64,000 bases of DNA from Marinomonas colpomeniae (GCF_014803385.1 NZ_JACYFC010000004.1:1-64000), one strand, 5' to 3'. Positions 54,219-63,357 are shown, counted from the first letter of the stretch. Notes: generated by a model from the letters alone, not told the origin. Program-made: numbers and translations.

Positions 54219-55466
54219 ATGCCTTTTTCGCTGCTCAAGTATGGATTGAAAAATGATTATCCGTTTGAAAATGATGTGGATTTACCATCACCGACGGAAT
54301 TAAAAAAACACTATGATGTGGTTATTATTGGTGGTGGTGGACACGGTGTAGCAACGGCATATTACCTTGCCAAGTACCACGGTATTACTAACGTTGCTAT
54401 ATTGGAAAAAGGATATTTAGGCGGCGGTAATACAGCTCGTAATACGGCGGTTATTCGTTCTAATTACTTAACATCTGAAGGTGTTAAGTTTTATAAAGAG
54501 TCCGTGGATATGTTTAAAGGGCTCTCTAACGAATTTGATTTCAATATAATGTATTCCTCTCGTGGTCAGCTTACTCTAGCGCATACAGACTCTACGATTC
54601 GTTCATTTCGACAGCGTACAGAAGTAAACACGCACTTTGGAGGAAAAACAGAACTGATTGATCCCCAACAAATTAAAGAACTTGTGCCTACGCTTAATAT
54701 GAACCCAGCTGATATGCCTGTTTTAGCGGGTCTTTGGCACATCGATGGCGCAACAGCGCGCCATGATGCGGTCGCTTGGGGCTACGCGAAAGGCGCAACT
54801 CAGCGCGGCGTAGAACTTCATCAGTTAACAGAAGTGACGGATGTAATTGTCGAAAATGGTAAGGCTACAGGTGTAAAAACTAACCGCGGTACAGTGAGTT
54901 GCGGTTGTATTGTACAGGCTGTTGCAGGGCATAGTTCGATAGTCGCAGCAATGGCTGGAATCAAAATGCCTATTACCACATATCCATTGCAAGCCATGGT
55001 GACGCAACCTGTGAAACCATTCCTAGATCCATTGGTTAGCTCTTCTGCATTGCATTGTTATGTTCAACAAACTGGCCGAGGTGAGATTGTCTTCGGTGGC
55101 GGGTCTGATCCTTATCCACTTTATAACACACGATCTACTTTGGATTTAAAAGAAAGTTTATTGGCAAGTGCCGTTGAAATGTTTCCATTTATGGCGAACT
55201 TAAAGCTGATGCGTCAGTGGGCCGGTATTACTGACATGACCTCAGATTACAGCCCTATCATGGGATTGAGTCCGGTAGAGAACTATTACCTTGACGCTGG
55301 TTGGGGGACATGGGGATTCAAATCAACACCTATTTGTGGAAAAAGCATGGCTGAACTAGTGGCAAGTGGTGGGAAAGTACCTGAGCTTATTGCGCCATTC
55401 GCGATGGACCGTTTTGACGAATTTCGTCAAGTAAATGAGATGGGCGCAACGGCGGCAAGCCACTAG
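54219..55466 (+). CDS. mgdA: N-methylglutamate dehydrogenase subunit A (sarcosine oxidase beta-like)
   Basis: A 415-residue flavoprotein of the DAO/SoxB family. The FAD site is YDVVIIGGGGHGVATAYYLAKYHG with ILEKGYLGGGNTARNTAVIRSNY, where the covalent flavin-binding region lies, and the C-terminal GITDMTSDYSPIMGLSP and GWGTWGFKSTPICGKSMAELVA. It oxidises the N-methyl amine. Called N-methylglutamate dehydrogenase rather than sarcosine oxidase because of the adjacent gmaS-mgsABC genes. Confidence 0.9.
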   Translation: MPFSLLKYGLKNDYPFENDVDLPSPTELKKHYDVVIIGGGGHGVATAYYLAKYHGITNVAILEKGYLGGGNTARNTAVIRSNYLTSEGVKFYKESVDMFKGLSNEFDFNIMYSSRGQLTLAHTDSTIRSFRQRTEVNTHFGGKTELIDPQQIKELVPTLNMNPADMPVLAGLWHIDGATARHDAVAWGYAKGATQRGVELHQLTEVTDVIVENGKATGVKTNRGTVSCGCIVQAVAGHSSIVAAMAGIKMPITTYPLQAMVTQPVKPFLDPLVSSSALHCYVQQTGRGEIVFGGGSDPYPLYNTRSTLDLKESLLASAVEMFPFMANLKLMRQWAGITDMTSDYSPIMGLSPVENYYLDAGWGTWGFKSTPICGKSMAELVASGGKVPELIAPFAMDRFDEFRQVNEMGATAASH

Positions 55467-55476
55467 GGAGCATGTT

Positions 55477-55788
55477 ATGAAAATTATGAATTGCCCATTA
55501 AATGGGCCTAGAAACATCAGTGAGTTTGTTTACGGCGGCGAAGTTAAAACGATGCCTAACTCTTTGACTTGTTCTGACAAAGAATGGGCTGATTATGTTT
55601 TTTATTCCGATAACACTATTCGTGTGATCACTGAGTGGTGGTATCACTCTGCTTCAGGTTACTGGTTTATTGCAGAACGACATACAGCAAGTGATGAGAT
55701 TTTTAAAACCTATGATCCATCCGAACTATTTAATGAACGTATAGAATTTGAAAGCAAGCCAGAGCCTGTTGAGGAGAAATCAGCATGA
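55477..55788 (+). CDS. mgdB: N-methylglutamate dehydrogenase subunit B (sarcosine oxidase delta-like)
   Basis: A 103-residue subunit. CPLNGPRNISEFVYGGE and WADYVFYSDNTIRVITEWWYHSASGYWFIAER align with sarcosine oxidase delta. Two zinc-ligand cysteines of that family are absent (CPLN instead of C-x-x-C, and Tyr in place of Cys in H-x-x-x-G-C). ATG 55477 has AGGGAG in front, overlapping the mgdA stop. It overlaps mgdC by ATGA. Confidence 0.9.
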   Translation: MKIMNCPLNGPRNISEFVYGGEVKTMPNSLTCSDKEWADYVFYSDNTIRVITEWWYHSASGYWFIAERHTASDEIFKTYDPSELFNERIEFESKPEPVEEKSA

Positions 55789-58706
55789 GCCTTAATAATA
55801 GATTAGCAGCCCCGTTAGGCTTATATATCCAACGAGAAAAAAAAGTCACTTTTACTTTTGAAGGACAAGAATATCAAGGGGTTGAGGGTGATACTATTGC
55901 CAGCGCTTTGATTGCTAATAATCAATGGTTAATATCCAGATCATTTAAATACCATCGTCCGCGTGGGCCATTGACGATGGCGGGTCAAGACGCTAATACC
56001 TTAGTTCAGCTTAAAAGCGAACCAAATGTCTTAGCTGATAAACAGCAAATATTTCGTGATATGGATGTACAGGGTCAAAACTATAATGGCTCTCTTGAAA
56101 ATGATAAAGACGCAAAACTAGGCCTTGCTGGGCGATTTATGCCGGTAGGTTTTTACTATCGTGCCTTTTATAAGCCAACGGGCATTTGGGATAAATGGGA
56201 ACCTTTCATTCGTAAAAAAGCAGGTTTAGGCTTTGCGGATTTAACATTTAAACCTGTTTATCATGATAAAGCGTATTTGTTCCATGATGTCGCTGTGATT
56301 GGGGCGGGGCCTGCAGGGTTAGCCGCTGCATTAAAAGCCGCTGATGCTGGCGCGAGTGTTTTATTAGTCGATGAAAATCCTATTCTAGGTGGTGCGCTTA
56401 CTTATCATCGTTTTGATATTGAGGGTGTTCGTGCTCAAGCGCTACGAGAAGATTTAATAATTAAAGCTCTAAATCATTCTAATATCCAGATTCTCACAAA
56501 TGCGACGTGTAATGGCTGGTTTACAGACAACTACTTGCCTGTTATTCAAGGTACTCGCATGTTCAAAGTGCGTGCCAAGCAATGTATTGTGGCGTCAGGT
56601 GCCTTTGAGCAACATGTAGTGTTTCGTAATAACGATGTACCAGGCGTTGTGATGTCGAGTGCTGCGATGCGCTTAATGTCTCAGTATGCGATTAAACCGG
56701 GTAATAAAGCGGTTGTTCTTACTGGTAATGATGACGGTTACTTATGTGCTTTAGAACTAATCAAAAACGGTGTCGAAGTACCTCTCATCGTTGATATGCG
56801 AATAGAAACTGCGGACTCAGTATTGCATTCAGCTGTTGTAGATAAAGGCATCAAGGTGCTTTTCAATTCGACCGTCTATGAGGCGTTACCTAGTTCAGAT
56901 AAAAAACGTCTTTCAGCGGTTCAGGTTCATAGCATTACTGGAAAAGGCCAAGTCTCTGCTGGTGGTATAACCATTCCTTGTGATTTGTTATGTATGTCAG
57001 CGGGTTATATGCCTGTGTATCAGCTTCTTTGTCAGGCAGGAGCCAAACTGAATTATGACGATGACAGTGCTCGTTTTTCTTTAACGAACTTGCCTAAAAA
57101 CCTTCACATTGCTGGGTCTGTAAATGGTATTCACGAATTAGACTCTGTCATTAACGATGGTGAGCAGGCGGCCTATAAAAGCTTAATGTTATTAGGTTTG
57201 TCTAGTAATGAGCCGCAAGTGGCATCCTGTGTTAAACAGACGAATTTTCCTTGGCCTATTTTCAAGCATCCGAAAGGTAAAGACTTTGTTGATTTCGACG
57301 AAGATCTGCAATCTAAGGATATTGTGAATGCGACACGTTTAGGTTATCGCGATGTTCAACTTGTAAAACGATTCTCTACTGTAGGCATGGGGCCATCTCA
57401 AGGTCGTCATTCTGCTTTGCCGACAGCGCGTTTGGTGGCAGACGCGACCAATCGAACGGTAACGGAAACGGGAGTGACCACAGCGCGTCCACCATTTGTG
57501 CCTGAAAAGCTGGCTAACATCGCTGGTCGTATATTCAGTCCGCATAAATTAACGCCTATGCATCAGAGGCACCTAGAGTTGGATGCTCATATGATAGCTG
57601 CGGGTATTTGGCGTCGTCCAGCTTACTACGGTGACCCTATAAACCGCGATAATCTGATTCAGGAAGAGGCTAAAATGGTACGTAATACGGTTGGTATTAT
57701 TGATGTTAGTACCCTAGGTGGTCTCGAAATTCGAGGTCCAGATGCCGCTGAATTTGTTAATCGTATTTATACTTTTGGCTTTTTAAAACAACCCATTGGC
57801 AAAACACGCTATGCCGTACTAACGAATGAGCAAGGTGTTGTGGTGGATGATGGTGTTTCTTGTCGTATATCAGAAGATCACTTTTACATAACAGCAACCA
57901 CCAGTGGTGTAGACGCTGTATATCGTGAAATGACCAAATGGAATGCACAGTGGCGCTTGAGTGTCGACATTGCCAATGTAACATCCGCTTTTTGTGCCGT
58001 AAATGTGGCTGGCCCTCTAGCAAGAAAGGTACTAACAAAAGTCTGCTCTGATGTTGATTTTTCAAACGAATCTTTTCCTTACTTGGCTTACAGAGAAGGC
58101 ACTATTGAGGGTGTACCTGTCCGCTTATTAAGAGTTGGGTTTGTTGGTGAGCTGGGCTATGAAATTCATATGCCTAGTCTGTTTGGGGAAGGTATTTGGG
58201 ATCTACTAATGGAGGCTGGAGAAGAATTTAATATGAAGCCATTCGGGGTAGAGACACAACGACTACTTCGATTAGAAAAAGGACACGTTATTGTTAGTCA
58301 AGATACCGATGGAATGTCTCATCCTGGCGAGTTGTCATTAAATTGGGCTATTAATCGTAAAAAGCCATTTTTTATTGGTAGTCGATCTGTTGATATTGTT
58401 ATGGCTCGAAAGCAAACTCGAAAATTAGTTGGCTTTAAACTAAGCGCTGAAAGTAATAGACCAAAAGAAGGTCATATTGTATTGGCGTCTTCTAGTCAGA
58501 TTGATTGCGCTATTACAGGTAATGTTACGTCGTCTGAATATTCAAGCACAATAGGGGCAAACATAGGCATGGCTTTTGTTGGTATTGATCAACAAGACAT
58601 TGGCTCCACTTTTCCTATCAGGATAGATAATGGTGAAATAGTAATGGCGGAAGTTGTTAAATTGCCATTTTATGATCCAACTAATGCACGTCAGGAGATT
58701 CAGTAA
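55785..58706 (+). CDS. mgdC: N-methylglutamate dehydrogenase subunit C (sarcosine oxidase alpha-like)
   Basis: A 973-residue protein. Residues 1-90 form a ferredoxin-like (Fer2_4) domain without an iron-sulfur cysteine set; a pyridine nucleotide/FAD domain starts near 168 (DVAVIGAGPAGLAAALKAADAGASVLLVDE); the C-terminal third is a GcvT-like aminomethyltransferase domain (GIIDVSTLGGLEIRGPDAAEFVNRIY and VGFVGELGYEIHMPS). The GcvT part transfers the methyl carbon to tetrahydrofolate as 5,10-methylene-THF, which folD then uses. Overlaps both neighbours. Confidence 0.92.
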   Translation: MSLNNRLAAPLGLYIQREKKVTFTFEGQEYQGVEGDTIASALIANNQWLISRSFKYHRPRGPLTMAGQDANTLVQLKSEPNVLADKQQIFRDMDVQGQNYNGSLENDKDAKLGLAGRFMPVGFYYRAFYKPTGIWDKWEPFIRKKAGLGFADLTFKPVYHDKAYLFHDVAVIGAGPAGLAAALKAADAGASVLLVDENPILGGALTYHRFDIEGVRAQALREDLIIKALNHSNIQILTNATCNGWFTDNYLPVIQGTRMFKVRAKQCIVASGAFEQHVVFRNNDVPGVVMSSAAMRLMSQYAIKPGNKAVVLTGNDDGYLCALELIKNGVEVPLIVDMRIETADSVLHSAVVDKGIKVLFNSTVYEALPSSDKKRLSAVQVHSITGKGQVSAGGITIPCDLLCMSAGYMPVYQLLCQAGAKLNYDDDSARFSLTNLPKNLHIAGSVNGIHELDSVINDGEQAAYKSLMLLGLSSNEPQVASCVKQTNFPWPIFKHPKGKDFVDFDEDLQSKDIVNATRLGYRDVQLVKRFSTVGMGPSQGRHSALPTARLVADATNRTVTETGVTTARPPFVPEKLANIAGRIFSPHKLTPMHQRHLELDAHMIAAGIWRRPAYYGDPINRDNLIQEEAKMVRNTVGIIDVSTLGGLEIRGPDAAEFVNRIYTFGFLKQPIGKTRYAVLTNEQGVVVDDGVSCRISEDHFYITATTSGVDAVYREMTKWNAQWRLSVDIANVTSAFCAVNVAGPLARKVLTKVCSDVDFSNESFPYLAYREGTIEGVPVRLLRVGFVGELGYEIHMPSLFGEGIWDLLMEAGEEFNMKPFGVETQRLLRLEKGHVIVSQDTDGMSHPGELSLNWAINRKKPFFIGSRSVDIVMARKQTRKLVGFKLSAESNRPKEGHIVLASSSQIDCAITGNVTSSEYSSTIGANIGMAFVGIDQQDIGSTFPIRIDNGEIVMAEVVKLPFYDPTNARQEIQ

Positions 58707-59293
58707 TGGCATTTTTTAATTTGAGTGCAATACCTAATGCCCGTCGTAGTATGGTGTCTGAAGCGGCAATAAACTTGAGCCCTGTGATTACAATGGGTGA
58801 TATTAGTGTCAGTGCTCGTGTGGGGTTTCGAGGAAAAGGCGCGTTGAATTTTTTAAAAGAAAATGGTTTTTCGGCGCCAGATAAACCTAATCAAGCAAAA
58901 ATGACAGAGCTGGGTATCTGTATTTTACGGCTTAGCAATACAGAGTTTTGGCTTATAGATAGTAGTAATACTAACCAATCTGTTATTGAGAGCCTTGAAT
59001 TGGCGTCTAATGGTCAAGATGCTGTTTATCGTTTGTATTGTCAGCACAGTCATGGAGCCTTCATTGTTTCTGGGGCACCTATTGCTGATATGTTTGCTAA
59101 AATTTGCGCTGTTGATTTGAATATTGATTCGTTTTCTGAAGGAGCTATCGCACAGACTTCAGTTGCGCGAGTAAATGCCATCATAGTACGAATGGAAGGC
59201 GATAAGAGTAGTACTTTTTTAGTACTTTCAGACTCTGCAACTGCAGACTATTTATGGCACTCTTTGGCTGATGCCGCTTCTGAGTTTGTTTAG
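58706..59293 (+). CDS. mgdD: N-methylglutamate dehydrogenase subunit D (sarcosine oxidase gamma-like)
   Basis: A 195-residue subunit related to sarcosine oxidase gamma and to the GcvT fold; this subunit is always poorly conserved. Its ATG overlaps the mgdC stop (TAATG), and it is the last gene of the operon. A 20-bp perfect stem-loop follows. Confidence 0.85.
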   Translation: MAFFNLSAIPNARRSMVSEAAINLSPVITMGDISVSARVGFRGKGALNFLKENGFSAPDKPNQAKMTELGICILRLSNTEFWLIDSSNTNQSVIESLELASNGQDAVYRLYCQHSHGAFIVSGAPIADMFAKICAVDLNIDSFSEGAIAQTSVARVNAIIVRMEGDKSSTFLVLSDSATADYLWHSLADAASEFV

Positions 59294-59312
59294 TTAACTA
59301 AGTTTTAACTTT

Positions 59313-59360
59313 GTCTGCATGCCGATCATTTATTTAGACGTAAATGATCGGCATGCAGAC
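59313..59360. terminator. 20-bp perfect stem-loop after mgdD
   Basis: Positions 59313-59332 and 59341-59360 are perfect reverse complements, with the eight-base loop TTTAGACG. No T-run follows on either strand, so it may be an mRNA 3' protector or a transcription stop of a non-classical kind. Confidence 0.6.
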
Positions 59361-59648
59361 CTTAATCAAACAGGCTTACATTTGGTTTACTTTCTTTCAG
59401 CGTATCTTCAATATTATTTTTTAACGTAAATAAAAATTCATGAAGAACAGGTTATCTAAAGAATCTAGCTCATGTTTTTTTGTTTATATTAAAGTAGGTT
59501 AGCTTTGTTGAAGTGTATTAAGAGGTAGTTGGAATAGTTTAGGTGATTAAAATTATCAGAAATACAGTGTTATGAAGGGATGAGTTTATAGCAATTTACA
59601 ATGATTGGATAATCAAAAACTGTAAACGCTATAAATACTGAGTTCTTA
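59361..59648. other. gene-free region with interrupted inverted repeat
   Basis: No ORF. Arms TATAGC-AA-TTTACA (59587-59600) and TGTAAA-C-GCTATA (59621-59633) can pair near the end of the OmpA-like gene. Confidence 0.4.
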
Positions 59649-60275
59649 TTAGTATTTACTTAGAGCTGTATTTGACTGAGTATCTACAGTATATATAGTC
59701 CAGCGCTGTTTTCTAATAGCTTGCTTTGCAATGACTTCAGCAACAACTCTACGATTTTTAGCTCTACCTTCTTCTGTGTCATTAGTATCGATAGGGCGGC
59801 TTTCACCATAGCCGACACCTTCTACTCGATCTGCTTTTATTCTAAAGTTATCTACTAATACATTTGCAATTGCGACGGCGCGTTTTTGAGAAAGCGAACG
59901 GTTTAAGGCGTCTGATCCTTTATTATCAGTATGACCTTCAATAATTACACTGCTGTCTGGATGATCTTGTAAAAAAGTTGCTAGTTCTTTTAGTTCAGAA
60001 TAAAAAACAGGGCTAATTGTTGATTTTCCAGAATCAAACAATACGTTCAATTCAAGAGAAAGGAGTTTTGTAGATTGGTTTGGACAACCATTGTTGTCAA
60101 CCGCAGCACCACGAGGCGTATCTGAGCAAAGGTCTCGTGCGTCAATAACGCCATCTTTATCAAGGTCAACAAGTCGAGCTTGAAGGTTTTCTGAGTAAAG
60201 GCTTTCAGCCAAAACTAGATGACTGAAAGAAAATAATATTCCAACTAGGCTTATAGTTTTAATAATAGTTTTCAT
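59649..60275 (-). CDS. OmpA-family protein with calcium-binding-like repeat
   Basis: A 208-residue envelope protein: signal peptide (cleavage after LVLA), a thrombospondin-type-3-like repeat (LVDLDKDGVIDARDLCSDTPRGAAVDNNGC) and an OmpA C-terminal peptidoglycan-binding domain (FDSGKSTISPVF, IIEGHTDNKGSDALNRSLSQKRAVAIANVLV, GYGESRPIDTNDTEEGRAKNRRV). It lacks a beta-barrel. Probably anchors to the cell wall; a role beyond that is unclear. It stands alone. Confidence 0.9.
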   Translation of the reverse strand: MKTIIKTISLVGILFSFSHLVLAESLYSENLQARLVDLDKDGVIDARDLCSDTPRGAAVDNNGCPNQSTKLLSLELNVLFDSGKSTISPVFYSELKELATFLQDHPDSSVIIEGHTDNKGSDALNRSLSQKRAVAIANVLVDNFRIKADRVEGVGYGESRPIDTNDTEEGRAKNRRVVAEVIAKQAIRKQRWTIYTVDTQSNTALSKY

Positions 60276-60401
60276 ATGGTGGTTACCACTCCGCGTGAGC
60301 TACTTCTAATAACACTAAGCTTAAAGAAATAAAAATGCTGAGACTACGATGTTTTTGTAGCTTTACCGGATAAAAAAACCAGTTTTGTAATGAAATGTAA
60401 C

Positions 60402-60824
60402 TCACCAGCTTCCAACATTTTCCATTGAAGACCATGGCTCTGCACTTTCAAGTTTCTCGCCTTTCTGAAGAAGTTCAATAGATATGTTATTTGGGTCTTT
60501 GATGAAAGCCATGTGCCCATCACGTGGTGGACGTAATATAGTAACTCCCATATTTTGTAGCTTTTCGCAGGTTTGATAAATATTGTCTACTTCAAAAGCA
60601 AGATGACCAAACTGATCCCCATTAGAATAACTGTGATCGCCCCAATTATGAGTAAGTTCTACTTCTGGTGCACCTTGTTCTGTTGCATAGTAGATAAGTG
60701 AAAATTGGCCTTTCTCATAGTTTTTGCGCTTTGTTTCTATCAAGCCTAAACCTTCAGTGTAAAATTTATGGCTTTCTTCAGGCTTATTCGTTCTTATCAT
60801 GGCGTGTAAGTATGAAATAGACAT
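60402..60824 (-). CDS. gloA: VOC-family protein, lactoylglutathione lyase-like
   Basis: A 140-residue glyoxalase-fold protein. It matches GloA in layout: LHAMIRTNKPEESHKFYTEGLGL, KGQFSLIYYATEQG, VELTHNWG, FGHLAFEVDNIYQTCEKLQ and FIKDPNNISIELLQKG, with His7, Glu57-type and His/Glu metal positions retained. It would convert the methylglyoxal-glutathione adduct to lactoylglutathione. ATG 60824 has GAGGA in front. Confidence 0.82.
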   Translation of the reverse strand: MSISYLHAMIRTNKPEESHKFYTEGLGLIETKRKNYEKGQFSLIYYATEQGAPEVELTHNWGDHSYSNGDQFGHLAFEVDNIYQTCEKLQNMGVTILRPPRDGHMAFIKDPNNISIELLQKGEKLESAEPWSSMENVGSW

Positions 60825-60916
60825 GTGTCGATCCTCAATTTGATTAAACAATTAAGTCATTGTCTCAATATGAATAACTTAATTCAAAGCAATGATGAAA
60901 AATGACTTATTTCTTC

Positions 60917-61234
60917 TTATTCTTCCCATACCCATCTTAAGGGATCACCAAAGTCATCATAGATGATTTTTTTCTTAGGCCGCTTTTTCACGAGTGGTTT
61001 AGGAGGAGATTTACTGTTTTTTCTTTGTTGAAGTGCTGCAACAACATGGTTTAATGGGGTGCGATCTTGTTTTGGTTCGCTAAAGCCCATGTGGCTCGTG
61101 TTATACTTTCCATCCACTAAGCCGGATTCACCCATATCGACTTGCTGGATTTCTCCTTTTGCCTTGATAAATTGATCTACCAAAGACTCGAGTTCTTTTC
61201 GTGTGTCTTTTTTCGTTATCTTGGGATTTATCAT
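60917..61234 (-). CDS. small uncharacterised basic protein
   Basis: A 105-residue protein starting MINPKITKKDTRKELESLVDQFIKAKGEI, followed by a polar linker, a run rich in Lys, Arg and Pro and a striking end KKKIIYDDFGDPLRWVWEE. No family recognised. ATG 61234 is chosen because the additional 34 residues of the longer frame overlap the start of ndpA by 14 bp and look non-native. It could be a nucleic-acid- or polymerase-associated protein; that is only a guess from charge. Confidence 0.55.
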   Translation of the reverse strand: MINPKITKKDTRKELESLVDQFIKAKGEIQQVDMGESGLVDGKYNTSHMGFSEPKQDRTPLNHVVAALQQRKNSKSPPKPLVKKRPKKKIIYDDFGDPLRWVWEE

Positions 61235-61322
61235 AGTGTCTAAATTAGGTGAGATCCTGCTGTAAAGTAAGTAGCTTGGGAATTGGTTATAATTTATCCA
61301 TATTAAACGTAAGAGGTAGCTG

Positions 61323-62345
61323 GTGTCTATTAGCAACTTAATTGTGCATGAGATTCAAAAACACGAAGGCGAACGCAAAGCAATATTAATTGCACGTCCT
61401 AATGAGAACCCTGTTGATGGACAAGCCGAAGCTGTTTCTGCTCAGGTGACGAATCTATTTAATCGCTCAGGTATGAATACAGGGCGTTTTGCTAATCCTC
61501 AAGGAAGTGATGAAGGTTCGCAATTCCCAGCTTTACTGGTTAAGCATTTTAAAGATGATGCGTTTGTGGACTTTTCTGGCTTTACTAAAGATTGCGCCGC
61601 AGAATATCTAAAGCACCTTGAGCCTGTGGAAGAGGCGGAAGGCGGCTTGTTGTGGTTTAACCATTATGAACTACACGATACGCACTTTTTATACATAGTA
61701 ATGCTCAAACGTAAACATGGTATCGGCCTTGGTGCTGATCTTAGCTTGTCTCAAATCGAGCAGATTGAGATGGAAAAGCTGCATATGGCATTGCGTATAA
61801 ATTTAACTGCTTGGCAATCTGGTGATGAAGGGCGTTACATTGCTTTTCGCTTTGGCCGGGCTCCGAAATTTGAAAGTGAATACTTTACTCAATTTATCGG
61901 TTGTGATGAACCGAAAGTAGCAGCTAAAGAAACGCGCAAGCTGGTGGACTTAACGTCTGCATTTTGTCAGTCAGAAGGGCTGCCATCAAAGCAAGCAAAT
62001 GAGTTTAAAAAAGTGGTTTCTGAGCATTGTCAGGCAAAAGTTCAAGATCGTGAACCTCTTGAAATTAAAGTCATTGCGTCTGAAGTTGAATCACGTTTCT
62101 CGGTAGAACAAGCGAACAAATTTTTAGAAATTGCGGATTCTGAAAGTTTTAAGATGGAGAAAGAAATCTTCGTTGAAAAAGCCGCACTTAAAAAGCTCAC
62201 ACGGTTGTCAGGTAGTTCTAGAGCATTAACCTTGAGCTTTGATAGTGAATTATTAGGTGAGTCCGTCGTTTTTGATGCAGATTCAGGAACGCTTGTCATT
62301 AAAGAGTTACCTAAGAGCCTGCTTAAACAACTGCAATCGATGTAG
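61323..62345 (+). CDS. yejK: nucleoid-associated protein NdpA/YejK
   Basis: A 340-residue cytosolic protein of the NdpA/YejK family, close to the E. coli protein in length (about 335). Family features are the N-terminal VHEIQKHEGERKAILIARPNENP, FHYELHDTHFLYIVMLKRKHGIG-type middle, and YFTQFIGCDEPKVAAKETRKLVDL. It associates with the nucleoid. GTG start after GAGG; the gene diverges from the small basic protein gene. Confidence 0.9.
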   Translation: MSISNLIVHEIQKHEGERKAILIARPNENPVDGQAEAVSAQVTNLFNRSGMNTGRFANPQGSDEGSQFPALLVKHFKDDAFVDFSGFTKDCAAEYLKHLEPVEEAEGGLLWFNHYELHDTHFLYIVMLKRKHGIGLGADLSLSQIEQIEMEKLHMALRINLTAWQSGDEGRYIAFRFGRAPKFESEYFTQFIGCDEPKVAAKETRKLVDLTSAFCQSEGLPSKQANEFKKVVSEHCQAKVQDREPLEIKVIASEVESRFSVEQANKFLEIADSESFKMEKEIFVEKAALKKLTRLSGSSRALTLSFDSELLGESVVFDADSGTLVIKELPKSLLKQLQSM

Positions 62346-62355
62346 TGTCAAATTC

Positions 62356-62388
62356 GTTTTACTGGGAGAGTTAAAGACCCAGTAAAAC
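62356..62388. terminator. hairpin between convergent genes
   Basis: GTTTTACTGGG and CCCAGTAAAAC form a perfect 11-bp stem around an 11-base loop. It spans the stop codon of the HAD gene, so its right arm is coding sequence. No T-run. Confidence 0.55.
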
Positions 62389-63015
62389 CTCTAGTTCTTG
62401 CATCGTATCAAAACAAGCCGTAGCACCTGCTGCGGCTTGCATCTCTTTACTGATTGCTCCGCTATAGGCCAATACTTTCATTCCAGCTGCGCAACCCGCT
62501 GTAATCCCTGCAACAGAATCTTCTATTACTAAGCAATCTTTTGGATTAATGTTTAATGCTTTAGCAGCCTTTAAGTATAGATCCGGTGCTGGCTTACCGT
62601 TAGCAACATCTTCAACACAAAATCGTGTACTGAATGCTTCGACTAATTTGATTTTGTTTAGTTTGAAATTCATTTCTTTACGGCGAGCATTTGTTGCCAT
62701 AGCAATTGGGCATGGTATTTTTTCGAGTAGTTCCCGAACACCTTCAATCGTATCTAAGTGTTTGTCTATACGGTCGTGAAACTGCTTTCGGTAGTCCGTA
62801 TCAAAATTATCAGGTAAAGGCTTACCGAGAAGTTTCTCAGCATTTTTAAGGGTTACTTCGTTCGTGAAGCCGGTGAATTGCTCAAGCAGTGTTTTCTCAT
62901 CGATGTCTAATCCTTGTTGACGTAACATGGATGTGAATATGTCGTTAGATATGGTTTCAGTATCAACAATGACGCCGTCGCAATCAAAGATGATAGCTTT
63001 GTAGGAATAGGGCAT
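62371..63015 (-). CDS. HAD-superfamily phosphatase (beta-phosphoglucomutase-like)
   Basis: A 214-residue HAD hydrolase of subfamily IA with a helical cap. Motif I is FDCDGVIVDTE with nucleophile Asp and acid/base Asp, motif II is MATNARR, motif III the Lys in GKPAPDLYLKAA and motif IV VIEDSVAGITAGCAAGM. It would dephosphorylate or isomerise a phosphosugar. ATG 63015 fits family starts; ATG 63051 is an alternative and neither has a clear ribosome site. Confidence 0.85.
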   Translation of the reverse strand: MPYSYKAIIFDCDGVIVDTETISNDIFTSMLRQQGLDIDEKTLLEQFTGFTNEVTLKNAEKLLGKPLPDNFDTDYRKQFHDRIDKHLDTIEGVRELLEKIPCPIAMATNARRKEMNFKLNKIKLVEAFSTRFCVEDVANGKPAPDLYLKAAKALNINPKDCLVIEDSVAGITAGCAAGMKVLAYSGAISKEMQAAAGATACFDTMQELEVLLGL

Positions 63016-63165
63016 AAAAAATAAATTTCGTTGTGAATGATAATGAATCATAACGAATTTGAATCTATTTAAGAAAGAAAAAGAAAGGAAGGGAGGGAGT
63101 TTTATTATTTTTCTCCCCTTTAAAATTCACATTTACTATATAATTATTGCCATATTAATATGGGC

Positions 63166-63357
63166 TTATAGGTTTGCTTGATTTAGTTGTTGTGGGCGAG
63201 TGCTGATTTTTTGGATTGAACTTACAGATACTTTAAAGAAAGCAATAACCGCTTTAACTCTAAGAGCGCGTTTTTGACGACGAGCATGGTCTTCAACTGT
63301 AGTGTCTTTAAAGCCCCATTGTGCCAATAACGCTTCATATTGTTCTTGAGAGTCCAT
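63166..63357 (-). CDS. small uncharacterised protein (63 residues)
   Basis: A short acidic start (MDSQEQYEALLAQWGFKD) is followed by a basic helix (DHARRQKRALRVKAVIAFFKVSV). The AGGGGA before the ATG supports translation. No family recognised; ends shortly upstream of the HAD gene on the same strand. Confidence 0.55.
   Translation of the reverse strand: MDSQEQYEALLAQWGFKDTTVEDHARRQKRALRVKAVIAFFKVSVSSIQKISTRPQQLNQANL

Noticed and set aside
54219-59293. Heterotetrameric sarcosine oxidase (soxBDAG)
   Set aside because: Gene order and family match, but no glycine betaine demethylation genes, glyA or serine dehydratase gene are adjacent, while the complete gmaS-mgsABC set is; the delta subunit also lacks the zinc cysteines.
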